A DNA stretch of 64,000 nt from Paracoccaceae bacterium (GTDB taxonomy: Bacteria > Pseudomonadota > Alphaproteobacteria > Rhodobacterales > Rhodobacteraceae): contig CANGHD010000001.1 in the NCBI GenBank assembly GCA_947453525.1, forward strand, positions 1 through 64,000, written 5' to 3'. Made by a program: the position numbers and the translations under genes. Below are positions 1-8,060 of this stretch, piece after piece. Position 1 is the first letter of the stretch; each line of letters opens with the position of its first letter. The notes under the pieces were generated by a model, which did no database searches, was not told the origin of the DNA, and saw nothing but the letters and a program-made list of their open reading frames with translations.

Positions 1-574
<574 letters not shown>

Positions 575-666
575 CGGGCCCTCCATGCGTTGCGCGCCAA
601 GGGGTAGCCAAAAGGAAGGGGCATGGGAAGCAGGAAAACGGCGGCCTGCGCTCGGCGGACCCGGAC

Positions 667-758
667 GCGGGGGGCTGCGCCGCCCCCCGCACCCCCTGCG
701 CCGGGAGGGCTGCGCACCCTCCCGGACCCTCGGCGGGATATTTGCGCCAGTATGAAAG
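667..758 (-). repeat. Dispersed intergenic repeat, copy A (box plus double hairpin)
   Basis: Between the IscA-type gene and tpiA. Two GC-rich hairpins (667-690, arms GCGGGGGGC/GCCCCCCGC; 701-725, arms CCGGGAGGG/CCCTCCCGG) adjoin the conserved box GATATTTGCGCCAGTATGAA (737-756). On the minus strand the box comes first and the hairpins follow, as expected for a 3'-end element of the IscA-type gene. There is no clear U-tract. Confidence 0.7.
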
Positions 759-826
759 GGGGGAAGCGAAGGCGGGGGAGATCGACGGTGTGTGCAGACG
801 ATCAGGGGTCAGGCCAGCGGCGCGGG

Positions 827-1186
827 TCAGGCGGCGGGCTGGTCCTTGAACTTGATCGACTCGCCGCAGCCGCAGGCCTCGGCGACGTTGGGGTTGCGGA
901 ACTTGAAGCCGCTTTCCAGAAGGCCGATTTCGTAGTCGATCTCGGTGCCAATCAGGAACATCTGCGCCATGGGAGCGATCAGCACGCGGGCGCCGTCTTG
1001 TTCCACCACTTCGTCCAGCGGATTCACCGATGTGACATAGTCCATCGTATATTCCATGCCGGCACAGCCGCCCTTCTTGACGCCGATCCGCAGGCCCTCG
1101 GAGCCTTTCGTTTGCATCAGGCCCGCGATCTGGCGGGCGGCGTTGGGCGACAGGGTGACGGCGGCTTTGCCGGGGATGCCGAACAT
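827..1186 (-). CDS. IscA/HesB-type iron-sulfur carrier protein
   Basis: A-type carrier that delivers Fe-S clusters to apo-proteins in the cytoplasm. The protein has 119 residues, normal for the family, with the three conserved cysteines in place: C41 (KKGGCAGM) and C105/C107 (ACGCGES). The ATG at 1186 follows AAAGGAGATCCATC, a strong ribosome site. A SUF-associated DUF59 gene lies upstream on the same strand, separated by the SatD-like/DUF3307 pair, so this is probably the SufA-type member. ErpA is the alternative; the sequence does not decide between them, so no symbol is given. Confidence 0.9.
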   Translation of the reverse strand: MFGIPGKAAVTLSPNAARQIAGLMQTKGSEGLRIGVKKGGCAGMEYTMDYVTSVNPLDEVVEQDGARVLIAPMAQMFLIGTEIDYEIGLLESGFKFRNPNVAEACGCGESIKFKDQPAA

Positions 1187-1209
1187 GATGGATCTCCTTT
1201 GGGCGTAAC

Positions 1210-1911
1210 TTAGGGCGTGAGGTCGGGAATTCCAAGCGGGGGCAGGTGGGCCAGTAACGCAGATGTGCCAGCGGCGACGGCTATGGCCCAGAAGACTGAG
1301 GCCAAAGTGCCGATGATGACATATTCTGACAGTTTTCCTTCGTTGCTGACAGCCCCAAAACGCAAGACCGATTTGGCGGCCACCAGATAGCCGATGCCGC
1401 CCGCCTGATCGGTCAGGATCAGGGCAAAGATCAGGCCACGCTCCAAGAGACCGATCATCCGGCCGCCACCGGGCAGGCCTGCGGGGGCAGAGGCGATCCA
1501 AGGCTCCATCAAGAGGCCAACGGCGAAGCCTCCGGCGCGGGTCGACAAGATGGCCCCGGCGGCGAGGGCCATGAGCGGGGCGACAGTGGGGTAGGGCTGC
1601 CAGAGGCCGGGTGGCAGTAGCGGTGCCAGGGCCAGCAGCGTGGCCAGATGGGCGGCCTGATCGACGAGGAAGGGCGCGACGCCGCGTTTGGGCCAGAAGG
1701 ATTTGGCGAGGTCGATGGTGATATGCGCCGCCGTCAGCGCCACAAGCCAAGGCGAGGCGCTGCCGGTGCCGGCGGCAGCGGTGGCCAGAACCGACAGGGC
1801 ATGGACGGACAGGGCGACGGGATGGCGCTTGTGGGCGGCCATCCAGTTGGTTTGCAGGATGAAATCGGCCAGCGCATGGGCGAAAAGCAGGGCTGTGAAG
1901 GCGGCGATCAT
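1210..1911 (-). CDS. DUF3307 family membrane protein
   Basis: Integral membrane protein of 233 residues. The N-terminal pattern AHALADFILQTNWMAAHK is typical of DUF3307, and several Ala/Leu-rich helices follow. No biochemical activity is established for the family. The ATG at 1911 starts 3 bases after the stop of the SatD-like gene, so the two are almost certainly translated from one mRNA. DUF3307 and SatD-family genes are known as recurrent partners, which suggests a two-component unit: a cytosolic sensor/regulator plus a membrane protein. Confidence 0.75.
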   Translation of the reverse strand: MIAAFTALLFAHALADFILQTNWMAAHKRHPVALSVHALSVLATAAAGTGSASPWLVALTAAHITIDLAKSFWPKRGVAPFLVDQAAHLATLLALAPLLPPGLWQPYPTVAPLMALAAGAILSTRAGGFAVGLLMEPWIASAPAGLPGGGRMIGLLERGLIFALILTDQAGGIGYLVAAKSVLRFGAVSNEGKLSEYVIIGTLASVFWAIAVAAGTSALLAHLPPLGIPDLTP

Positions 1912-1914
1912 GCG

Positions 1915-2580
1915 TCAGACTCCCGCCACCAGATCCGCGTCGAAGGCGCGAGCCCAATCCTCTGCCGCGGATCGTAGGGTGCGCAGGTTGGCCCCGGCAA
2001 GGCGGTAGTTCACAGCCTGCCGGGAAATCCCCAAGCGCTCCGCCATTTCGGCCAGCGTCGGGTTCTTGGGATGCAGGGCCAGCGCCACGGCCTCGGCCTG
2101 TTCGCGGGTCCAGCCGCACATCAGGGCGTCGGCGAGGCTGGCCAGCGCCTGCTGGAACGGCGTGGCACTGCCGCAGGTGATCCCGAGCCGTTCGGTATGG
2201 TCAAGCCGGTCGAGGCCCTTGCCCGAGGCCGTGAAGGCCGCGCCGCTGGCGTCGGAAAGGTCGGCCGAGCCAAGGCTGGCGACCGGGCCTATGCCGATGG
2301 AGATTCGGGTCGGGATGCCGGTCTTCAGTGCCCGCAGGCCGGCCTGCATCACGAAGGCCGCCCGCAGCGCCTGTGCGGGCCTGCCCAGCACCAACTGCCA
2401 GCCATCGCCGCGCGACCGGGTGAAGCGGCTGTCCGACCCGCCCGGCCACTGGGATATCTGCGCGGCCATGCCGGCGATCTCGCGCATCGCGGCGTCAAGG
2501 GATGCGGTGCCCGCTTCGGTTGAGCCGATCAGGTCACCGGTGAAAACGGCAAAGAGGGGCGGCATGGGGCAAGCCTTCAT
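1915..2580 (-). CDS. SatD-like protein with C-terminal helix-turn-helix
   Basis: 221 residues. Residues about 9-130 carry FAVFTGDLIGST, a central SRGDGWQL and RISIGIGPV, an order that recalls class III nucleotide cyclase-like folds (inference from motifs only). Residues about 174-196 form a helix-turn-helix (LAEMAERLGISRQAVNYRL). Its stop is 3 bases from the start of DUF3307. It starts right beside a cluster of CAAGC/GCTTG inverted repeats, which could be its own operator. ATG 2580 is used; an internal ATG five codons on is possible. The molecular function is not known to me. Confidence 0.65.
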   Translation of the reverse strand: MKACPMPPLFAVFTGDLIGSTEAGTASLDAAMREIAGMAAQISQWPGGSDSRFTRSRGDGWQLVLGRPAQALRAAFVMQAGLRALKTGIPTRISIGIGPVASLGSADLSDASGAAFTASGKGLDRLDHTERLGITCGSATPFQQALASLADALMCGWTREQAEAVALALHPKNPTLAEMAERLGISRQAVNYRLAGANLRTLRSAAEDWARAFDADLVAGV

Positions 2581-2625
2581 GCTTGAAATGTGTGACTCAA
2601 GTCCTGCGGCTTGTTGCGGTGAAAT

Positions 2626-2643
2626 TCAAGCAAAAAGGCTTGA
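2626..2643. repeat. Inverted repeat upstream of the SatD-like gene
   Basis: TCAAGC, six bases, GCTTGA: perfect 6-bp arms. GGCTTGAT (2637-2644) also pairs with ATCAAGCC (2654-2661), so three overlapping palindromes can form between here and 2671. Single CAAG/CTTG half-sites occur at 2582-2585, 2598-2601 and 2610-2613. This could be a repressor operator for the SatD-like/DUF3307 pair or a second hairpin behind the terminator. Confidence 0.5.
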
Positions 2644-2648
2644 TATGC

Positions 2649-2671
2649 AAAAAATCAAGCCAAAAGGCTTG
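2649..2671 (-). terminator. Intrinsic terminator after the DUF59 gene
   Basis: On the minus strand, directly after the DUF59 stop codon, CAAGCC-TTTT-GGCTTG forms a 6-bp stem with a 4-base loop, followed at once by A and six T. This is a compact Rho-independent terminator that would separate the SUF-type transcript from the SatD-like pair. Confidence 0.65.
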
Positions 2672-3043
2672 TCACATGAAGCCGAGTTCCAAGCGGGCTT
2701 CATCCGACATCATCTCCATGCCCCAAGGCGGATCAAAAGTCATCTGCACACGCACTTCCTTGACGCCGGCAACCCCTTCAACGGCCGTTTCAACCCAGCC
2801 CGGCATCTCGCCTGCCACGGGGCAACCGGGGGCGGTCAGGGTCATGTGGATGTCGACAGCGGACTCGTCCGAAATGTCAACTGTATAAACCAGCCCCAGA
2901 TCGAAGATGTTTACCGGAATTTCCGGGTCATAGACCGTGCGGCAGGCATCAACGACAGCCTCGTACAGAGGATGGTCGGTGGTGGAGGGGCGGATCAGGG
3001 GGGTGCCCTCGATCTTGTCCGGCTGCTCGGTCATGGCGCTCAC
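2672..3043 (-). CDS. SUF-associated DUF59 (MIP18/PaaD-like) protein
   Basis: Small cytoplasmic Fe-S cluster assembly factor of the SufT/MIP18 type, 123 residues. Seen: YDPEIPVNIFDLGLVY at about 38-53, the family signature, and TAPGCP with the conserved C74. It lies on the same strand as the IscA-type gene. The GTG at 3043 is the longest start; ATG at 3034 (three codons in) is equally likely. A TATAAT -10 box sits about 45 bases upstream, and a hairpin with a T-run closes the transcript. Confidence 0.85.
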   Translation of the reverse strand: MSAMTEQPDKIEGTPLIRPSTTDHPLYEAVVDACRTVYDPEIPVNIFDLGLVYTVDISDESAVDIHMTLTAPGCPVAGEMPGWVETAVEGVAGVKEVRVQMTFDPPWGMEMMSDEARLELGFM

Positions 3044-3087
3044 TTCGGTTCCCGTGTTGGCGGTTCGCTCATAGGGGTTGTTGAGCG

Positions 3088-3093
3088 ATTATA
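3088..3093 (-). promoter_or_regulatory. Candidate -10 box for the DUF59 gene
   Basis: A perfect TATAAT on the minus strand, 45 bases before the GTG start. Upstream -35 candidates (TGGACG or similar) are weak, so only the -10 is called. Confidence 0.4.
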
Positions 3094-3123
3094 TAGGGAA
3101 TTTTCGCCGAACGTCCAGAGCAG

Positions 3124-3144
3124 CCGGAAAAGTCTGTTTTCCGG
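3124..3144 (-). terminator. Stem-loop directly after ssb
   Basis: Perfect 8-bp arms CCGGAAAA/TTTTCCGG with a 5-base loop start one base after the ssb stop codon. There is no T-run, so it may stabilise the mRNA 3' end or act as a weak terminator. Confidence 0.45.
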
Positions 3145-3145
3145 T

Positions 3146-3739
3146 TCAGAACGGGATTTCGTCGTCGAGGTCCGAGCGGCCACCCTTGGCACCGCCACCA
3201 CTGCCGCCGCCAAAGCCGCCTCCGCCCTGAGCGCCGCCGCGATAGCCGCCACCGGCACCGCTGCCACCCGATCCGCCGCCGCCACCCGATCCGCCTGAGG
3301 ACGCGCTGCCATAGCCGCCGCCCTGCGGTTCATAGCCGCCCCGGTCGTCATAGCCGATCTCGCTGCCGCTGCCGCTGCCGCCACTGTCGCGGCCGCCCAG
3401 CAGGGTCAATTCACCCCGGAACTGTTTCAACACGATTTCCGTCGTGTAACGATCCGCGCCCGACTGGTCCTGCCACTTGCGCGTCTCAAGCTGGCCCTCA
3501 AGATAGACCGTTGAGCCCTTCTTCAGATACTGCTCGGCAATCTTGCCCAAAGCCTCGTTGAAGATGGCCACCCGGTGCCATTCGGTCTTTTCCTTGCGCT
3601 CGCCACTCGCCTTGTCGCGCCAGCTTTCCGAGGTGGCAACCGTCAGGTTCACGACCTTGCCGCCATTCTGGAACGACCGAACTTCGGGGTCCTTGCCCAG
3701 ATTGCCCACGATGATCACCTTGTTGACCGAACCGGCCAT
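3146..3739 (-). CDS. ssb: Single-stranded DNA-binding protein
   Basis: Coats single-stranded DNA in replication, repair and recombination and recruits partners through its acidic tail. 197 residues: an OB-fold at about 1-110 ([20 protein letters not shown], then [20 protein letters not shown]), a long glycine/serine-rich linker, and the DDEIPF tip at the C terminus. ATG 3739 follows GGGAGAAGCGAT, a good ribosome site, so longer in-frame starts upstream are rejected. The linker is low-complexity DNA and is not a repeat array. Confidence 0.97.
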   Translation of the reverse strand: MAGSVNKVIIVGNLGKDPEVRSFQNGGKVVNLTVATSESWRDKASGERKEKTEWHRVAIFNEALGKIAEQYLKKGSTVYLEGQLETRKWQDQSGADRYTTEIVLKQFRGELTLLGGRDSGGSGSGSEIGYDDRGGYEPQGGGYGSASSGGSGGGGGSGGSGAGGGYRGGAQGGGGFGGGSGGGAKGGRSDLDDEIPF

Positions 3740-3969
3740 ATCGCTTCTCCCTGATTCCGTTGCCCGGACAGCCTCGCCGGACATGGTTAAGAAAATCTAT
3801 AGACCGACCAAGCCGCCCGCCGCAATGCATCTGAAAGTCTGATGGGGCGGGCGGCGTCGGCGGAATTGCGGTCTTGTGATGGCTCAAGCCTTTCCCGGTC
3901 GCGCGGCGCAAGCTACATGAGCAGGACGACGGCGGGCGAACCGTTGAGGCAGGCGCAGGGCAGGACGGC

Positions 3970-4515
3970 ATGATCGGCAAAGAGCTTTTGACAAGCACCA
4001 TGCTGCGACCGGGGGTCTGGCCGGTGGTCGGCCTGATCGTCGTGCAGGCGATCTGTACGGTGATCTTCATGGGCGATGTGGCCACGGACATCATCCCGCA
4101 AGGTTTTGGTGCCCTGACCAACCCTTCCAACGTGTCCGAGATTGCTGCCTCGTCCGGGCTGATCCTTGGGCTGGTGTTCGAGGTGATCGTGCTCTGGCGG
4201 CTTTTGGGACGCCAGCACCGGATGCAGCAGAGCCTGAGCGTGGCCACGGGCGCGCTGTCGGACCTGATGGAGGGCTATTTCCGGACTTGGGCGCTGACGC
4301 CGACGGAAGCGGATGTGGCGGCCTTCACCATCAAGGGCTATTCGATTGCCGAGATCGCCGCGTTTCGCGGGTCTGCCGAGGGCACGATCAAGACTCACCT
4401 GAATGCGATCTATCGCAAGTCGGGCACCGCAGGACGGGCGCAACTGGTGTCGGTTCTGGTCGAGGACCTGTTTCGCGGCGCGCTGGTGGGTCGTGATGCG
4501 GGTGCCAAGGCCTGA
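3970..4515 (+). CDS. LuxR-type HTH protein with two N-terminal membrane helices
   Basis: 181 residues. Two hydrophobic segments (about 17-35 and 59-80) place the N terminus in the membrane. A LuxR/GerE-type helix-turn-helix follows at about 108-165 (LTPTEADVAAFTIKGYSIAEIA, then GTIKTHLNAIYRKSG). No receiver or PAS domain is present. A membrane-tethered DNA-binding protein without a recognisable sensor domain is unusual; its signal and targets are unknown. A lytic transglycosylase gene follows on the same strand 108 bases later. Confidence 0.75.
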   Translation: MIGKELLTSTMLRPGVWPVVGLIVVQAICTVIFMGDVATDIIPQGFGALTNPSNVSEIAASSGLILGLVFEVIVLWRLLGRQHRMQQSLSVATGALSDLMEGYFRTWALTPTEADVAAFTIKGYSIAEIAAFRGSAEGTIKTHLNAIYRKSGTAGRAQLVSVLVEDLFRGALVGRDAGAKA

Positions 4516-4623
4516 TTTCGGGGCAATCCGGCGCCGATCGGCCTGATCCCCCCTTGCGGCAAAACCGAAGTCAATTATCTTGCACCGATTGAAAGCCGCG
4601 CCCAACCGCGTGGGGGAGGCCAG

Positions 4624-5235
4624 ATGGCGTCGAACAGTTCGGATCAGGCTCTGGGACGGCTGGTGATGTCGCTTGCCGTGTCTCTGGTGCTGGCAGGTCC
4701 GGCTTGGCCCGAGGGGCTGAAGCTGGGCGGTGGCGCGAAAAGCCGGACAGCGCAGTTTCGCAGCCAGGTGGCGCTGCTGGATGGCAAACTGGCGCAGCAA
4801 TATTCCAATTCCAGCCGCCTTAAGCCGGGTGCGGGCAAGGACGACGTCACCAAGGTGCGCTATTCGGGGCAGTACAAGGGCGTCTATCTGCAGATGGCCA
4901 AGGCCGCCGCCCGGAAATATGGTGTGCCTGAGGACATGTTCCTCAAGCTGGTCCAGCAGGAAAGCGGGTGGAACCCCGATGTCGTCTCGGCCAAGGGCGC
5001 TGTCGGGTTGGCGCAACTGCTGCCCACCACGGCCGATCATCTGGGCGTCGACGAAACCGATCCGCAATCCAACCTCGACGGCGGGGCGCGGTATCTGTCG
5101 ATGATGTTCAACCGGTTCGGCAGTTGGAAACTCGCGCTGGCCGCCTATAACGCGGGCCCGGAGGCGGTAGAGGCTGCGGGCGGCATACCGGACTTCGAGG
5201 AAACCCAAAGCTACGTGGCCGCGATCTTGGGCTGA
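4624..5235 (+). CDS. Periplasmic lytic transglycosylase (SLT domain)
   Basis: Cleaves the MurNAc-GlcNAc bond of peptidoglycan to give anhydro-ends. 203 residues: signal peptide about 1-30 (SLAVSLVLAGPAWPEG), a linker, then an SLT domain about 88-200. The catalytic Glu is E113 in QQESGW; AVGLAQLLPTTA and ALAAYNAGPEAV are the other family motifs. It is short and has no extra binding domain, like the stand-alone transglycosylases of alphaproteobacteria. It starts at ATG 4624 after GGGGGAGGCCAG. Confidence 0.9.
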   Translation: MASNSSDQALGRLVMSLAVSLVLAGPAWPEGLKLGGGAKSRTAQFRSQVALLDGKLAQQYSNSSRLKPGAGKDDVTKVRYSGQYKGVYLQMAKAAARKYGVPEDMFLKLVQQESGWNPDVVSAKGAVGLAQLLPTTADHLGVDETDPQSNLDGGARYLSMMFNRFGSWKLALAAYNAGPEAVEAAGGIPDFEETQSYVAAILG

Positions 5236-5870
5236 GACCTGTCCGGAACCGATCGCCTGAAAACGCTCTGGAAGAACGTCGTCCGGGACGGCCCCCGCCA
5301 TCATCTTGCGCTGGAGCTTGCCCGATCCCGGCACCAGCGCCCCGGGATGGGCCGGGCCTTGCCGCAGTGGGATGCGGTTCAGCATGATCCGGTCAAAGGG
5401 TGCCCACCGGCGGCAGAATGCTTTTTCTGGCGAGGATCGACGGCAGCATCCGCAGGACGGATGGCCGCGCCGCTGGCCGCGCGGTCCACATTCGGGCTGG
5501 GGCCATCGGTTCGGCGCTGCGATCGATCCCCTCCGCCAGCAGCTTTTGCGCCGCGAGTTTTGTGCCGCGAGCCCGCCCGGATTATCACCGACCAGGATCG
5601 GCGCCTCGTTCAGCGTTTCCGCCACCGGGCGTGCGTCGGTAAGGTCGTGGGCGATCGTCCGGCTGCCGGCGTCCCTGAGCGCCGTCCCAAGCCAGCCGTG
5701 ATGGCAAAAACCCGCCGCGGCCCCAGCCTGCCGCCGCCAGAAGAGGTTCTGGACAGACGGGTGACAAAGGCCCCGTGACGAAACAGGATCGGCGGCTTGC
5801 CGATGGCGCCTTGCGTGACAGGGGCAGGGCGGCCGGCCCGGTGGCAATCGCGCGGGGAGGGGTTCCGGTT
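5236..5870 (-). pseudogene. Decayed or frameshifted gene, family not recognised
   Basis: No intact frame covers this stretch, but the minus strand holds protein-like blocks in different frames. One frame reads TIAHDLTDARPVAETLNEAP then ILVGDNPGG (about 5670-5575). It shifts to GTKLAAQKLLAEGIDRSAEP and RMLPSILARKSILPPVGTL (about 5565-5395, then TGA). It returns to the first frame with FDRIMLNRIPLRQGPAHPG up to about 5240. Two compensating frameshifts would join these into one reading. I cannot assign the family. Sequencing error is possible but the further upstream part also looks eroded. Confidence 0.4.
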
Positions 5871-6289
5871 TGACCGGACATGGTGCATCTCTTTCGCCAG
5901 CCGCGATTGGCCCATATGGCCGACACCCGTGAACCGCTGGCCCCAGAGGCTTCCCGTTCGGTGCCCGAGTGCCATCAGTTTCGCCTCATGTGCCGGCTGA
6001 CCCGGCAGATAACCGATGAAACGGCAGCGCGGATGGAGGCGCAGGGGCGTCTTGCGATGGTTCCCGCCCACCCTCGGCTCTTGGGCAACCTGGCAACCGA
6101 TTTGGCAAGCGGCATGGTCGGGCCTGCCGGGCAATTCATCCGAAACCTGGGATCGGGCAGGGTTCGCTGACCTCGGCCGGGAGAGACGCGCAAGGACGGG
6201 GCAGCCCCGGAAACCACACAGGCACCCGGCCGGACCGGACTGGGTAGATTCCGAGGCTTCGCAAGGTCCGGCCTTGCGCCCACAAGGGT
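5871..6289. other. Non-coding or eroded stretch before the SOUL gene
   Basis: No convincing gene on either strand. Short frames exist (for example plus 5880-6170) without a recognisable fold, ribosome site or homologous motif. It probably contains the upstream part of the decayed minus-strand gene and the promoter of the SOUL-type gene. Confidence 0.4.
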
Positions 6290-6922
6290 GTGAACGCTTT
6301 CACGCCGCTGCCCCGTCCCATCCTGGAAAGAACCCATCCCGTGCGCATCGAAGAGCCGAAATTTGCCCTTGTCCTGAAGGACGGCGCCTTCGAGTTGCGC
6401 GATTATGCTGCGACCGTGGTGGCCGAGGTCATGGTGACAGGCGATCAGCAGCAGGCCGGGCGCAAGGGCTTTCGGCTGCTGGCGGGCTATATCTTCGGCG
6501 CCAACCGCAAGAAGGAGCGGATTGCGATGACCGCTCCGGTCACCAAAAGTGCGCTGTGGCAGCGGGACGGGCCGGGCGAGAAAATCGCCATGACTGCGCC
6601 GGTGACGCTCGTTGCGGGAATGGGCGACTGGCTGGTGCGCTTCACCATGCCGCGCCACTACACCTTGGCCGATATGCCGGAGCCGAATGACAAGGCGGTC
6701 GCGATAAGGGTTCTGCCGGGCGCGCGTCTTGCCGTTCTGCGCTTTTCCGGTCTGGCCCGTGCGGCGCAGGTGGCCGACCAGACCGCGCGGCTGCGCAGCA
6801 CGCTCCGGGTGCGCGGGCTGGTGCCGGTCGGTCCCGCCTCGATCGCCCGCTACAATCCACCGTGGACGCTTTGGTTCCTGCGGCGCAATGAGGTGATGTT
6901 GCCCGTAGCCTTGGCCCAGTGA
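6290..6922 (+). CDS. SOUL family heme-binding-like protein
   Basis: 210 residues of the SOUL family, whose members bind heme or other tetrapyrroles in characterised cases; the bacterial role is unclear. Visible signatures: EEPKFALVLKDGAFELRDYA near the N terminus, a repeated KIAMTAPV/RIAMTAPVTKS block, and RYNPPWTLWFLRRNEVMLPV at the C terminus. There is no signal peptide from this start. A GTG start at 6290 is used because no ATG lies nearby in frame. Its stop overlaps the GTG of the VIT1-like gene, which implies co-translation. Confidence 0.85.
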   Translation: MNAFTPLPRPILERTHPVRIEEPKFALVLKDGAFELRDYAATVVAEVMVTGDQQQAGRKGFRLLAGYIFGANRKKERIAMTAPVTKSALWQRDGPGEKIAMTAPVTLVAGMGDWLVRFTMPRHYTLADMPEPNDKAVAIRVLPGARLAVLRFSGLARAAQVADQTARLRSTLRVRGLVPVGPASIARYNPPWTLWFLRRNEVMLPVALAQ

Positions 6923-7623
6923 CGGGGATGATGCGCCGTCATGTCGAAACCCACCTTGTCAACCGGATCGGCTGGCTTCGAGCCGGGGTTCTGGGGGCCA
7001 ATGACGGCATCCTGTCGACCGCCAGTCTGATCGTCGGCGTGGCCTCGGCCTCGTCGAGCAAGATAGCCGTGATGGTGGCGGGGCTGGCCGGTCTGGTGGC
7101 CGGGGCCATGTCGATGGCGGCGGGGGAATATGTCTCGGTCAGCAGTCAAGCCGATACGGAGGCCGCCGATATCGCCAAGGAGGCGGCGGAGCTGAAGGCC
7201 GATCCCGAGGCCGAGACGGCTGAACTGGCGTTGCTCTATCAGGGCAGGGGCCTGTCCCCGGGGCTGGCCCTGCAGGTGGCGCAGGAGATGATGGCGGGCG
7301 ACGCGCTGGCCGCCCATATCCGCGACGAGTTGGGCATCACGCCCACACTGGCCGCCAACCCGGTTCAGGCCGGTCTGGTCTCGGCCGCCACCTTCGCCAC
7401 GGGGGCGGCTTTGCCCCTGGCGGTGGCGGGCCTGCTGCCAGAGGCGGGCGTCGTGGTCGGGGTTTCGGTGGCGACGCTGCTGGCGTTGGTGGCTCTGGGG
7501 GCCCTTGGCGCGCGGGCCGGTGGTGCCGGGGTCTTGCGCGGTGCGGCGCGCGTTGCGCTGTGGGGGGCGCTGGCCATGCTGGCGACGGCTGTGGTCGGGT
7601 GGGTGTTTGGCACCCTGGCCTGA
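6919..7623 (+). CDS. VIT1/CCC1 family membrane protein
   Basis: 234 residues. Family motifs RAGVLGANDGILSTASLIVG (about 15-34) and SMAAGEYVSVSSQADTEAAD (about 63-82) mark the vacuolar iron/manganese transporter (nodulin-21-like) family. Five hydrophobic segments flank a polar central loop rich in Glu/Asp, which is where metal binds in characterised relatives. GTG 6919 overlaps the SOUL stop; ATG 6928 or 6931 are alternatives. Coupling of a putative metal exporter to a tetrapyrrole-binding protein suggests an iron or metal-stress theme (inference). Confidence 0.85.
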   Translation: MTGMMRRHVETHLVNRIGWLRAGVLGANDGILSTASLIVGVASASSSKIAVMVAGLAGLVAGAMSMAAGEYVSVSSQADTEAADIAKEAAELKADPEAETAELALLYQGRGLSPGLALQVAQEMMAGDALAAHIRDELGITPTLAANPVQAGLVSAATFATGAALPLAVAGLLPEAGVVVGVSVATLLALVALGALGARAGGAGVLRGAARVALWGALAMLATAVVGWVFGTLA

Positions 7624-7624
7624 G

Positions 7625-7650
7625 GGAACCACACCGCCGCATGGCGCGTT
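7625..7650 (+). promoter_or_regulatory. Possible general-stress (EcfG-type) promoter
   Basis: GGAAC at 7625-7629 and CGTT at 7647-7650, separated by 17 bases, match the EcfG consensus GGAAC-N16/17-CGTT of other alphaproteobacteria. It lies 50 bases before the small DUF gene. Only one such site was seen, and it is not certain that this organism has EcfG. Confidence 0.3.
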
Positions 7651-7699
7651 TCAGACGAGGCCGGTGCGAGCCGATGACCCATTAACCGGGAACCGCAAG

Positions 7700-7906
7700 A
7701 TGTCACATCTGAGCACACAAGCCCGCGACGCCCTGCCCGCGAGCGCCTTTGGCCTGCCGGAAACCCGCGCCTATCCGATGCCGGATGCCGCCCATGCCCG
7801 CAACGCCAAGGCCCGCGCCGCCAAGGAATTCAACGCGGGCAAACTGTCCGCCCTCGACCGGGCGCAGGTCGACCGCAAGGCGAATCACATCCTTGCCGAG
7901 GCCTGA
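7700..7906 (+). CDS. Small conserved protein (DUF6582-like)
   Basis: 68 residues with the pattern LPASAFGLPETRAYPMPDAA followed by HARNAKARAAKEF. This resembles short bacterial and phage-borne proteins of the DUF6582 type, where a Tyr-Pro-hydrophobic-Asp motif is followed by HArNA. There is no signal peptide or membrane helix. The upstream ribosome site is weak (CGGGAACCGCAAG). It stands alone between the VIT1-like and BON genes, possibly under a stress-type promoter. Function unknown. Confidence 0.65.
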   Translation: MSHLSTQARDALPASAFGLPETRAYPMPDAAHARNAKARAAKEFNAGKLSALDRAQVDRKANHILAEA

Positions 7907-8060
7907 CCGCCGCCTTGCAGCATCGGCGGTTTTCGGCGCTTGAGTAGATCCCGACCCTGACCGGGCGAGGCGGGCGGCTGATATCCTGCAATCGCGCAGA
8001 CCCAATGCTTCTTTCGACCCCGTTGCGACCCGATCCAGACCCGTTGAAGGGGACAAAGAA

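Noticed and set aside
3170-3400. Repetitive GC-rich sequence that could suggest a repeat array
   Set aside because: It encodes the Gly/Ser-rich linker of ssb; there are no regular spacers, so it is not a CRISPR array.
3913-5847. Open minus-strand frame of about 640 codons
   Set aside because: Most of it is antisense to the LuxR-type and lytic transglycosylase genes, which have clear motifs; only the part beyond 5236 may hold remnants of a real gene.
5880-6170. Plus-strand frame of 96 codons before the SOUL gene
   Set aside because: The sequence reads fairly protein-like, but no family, ribosome site or context supports it, so it is not called as a gene.
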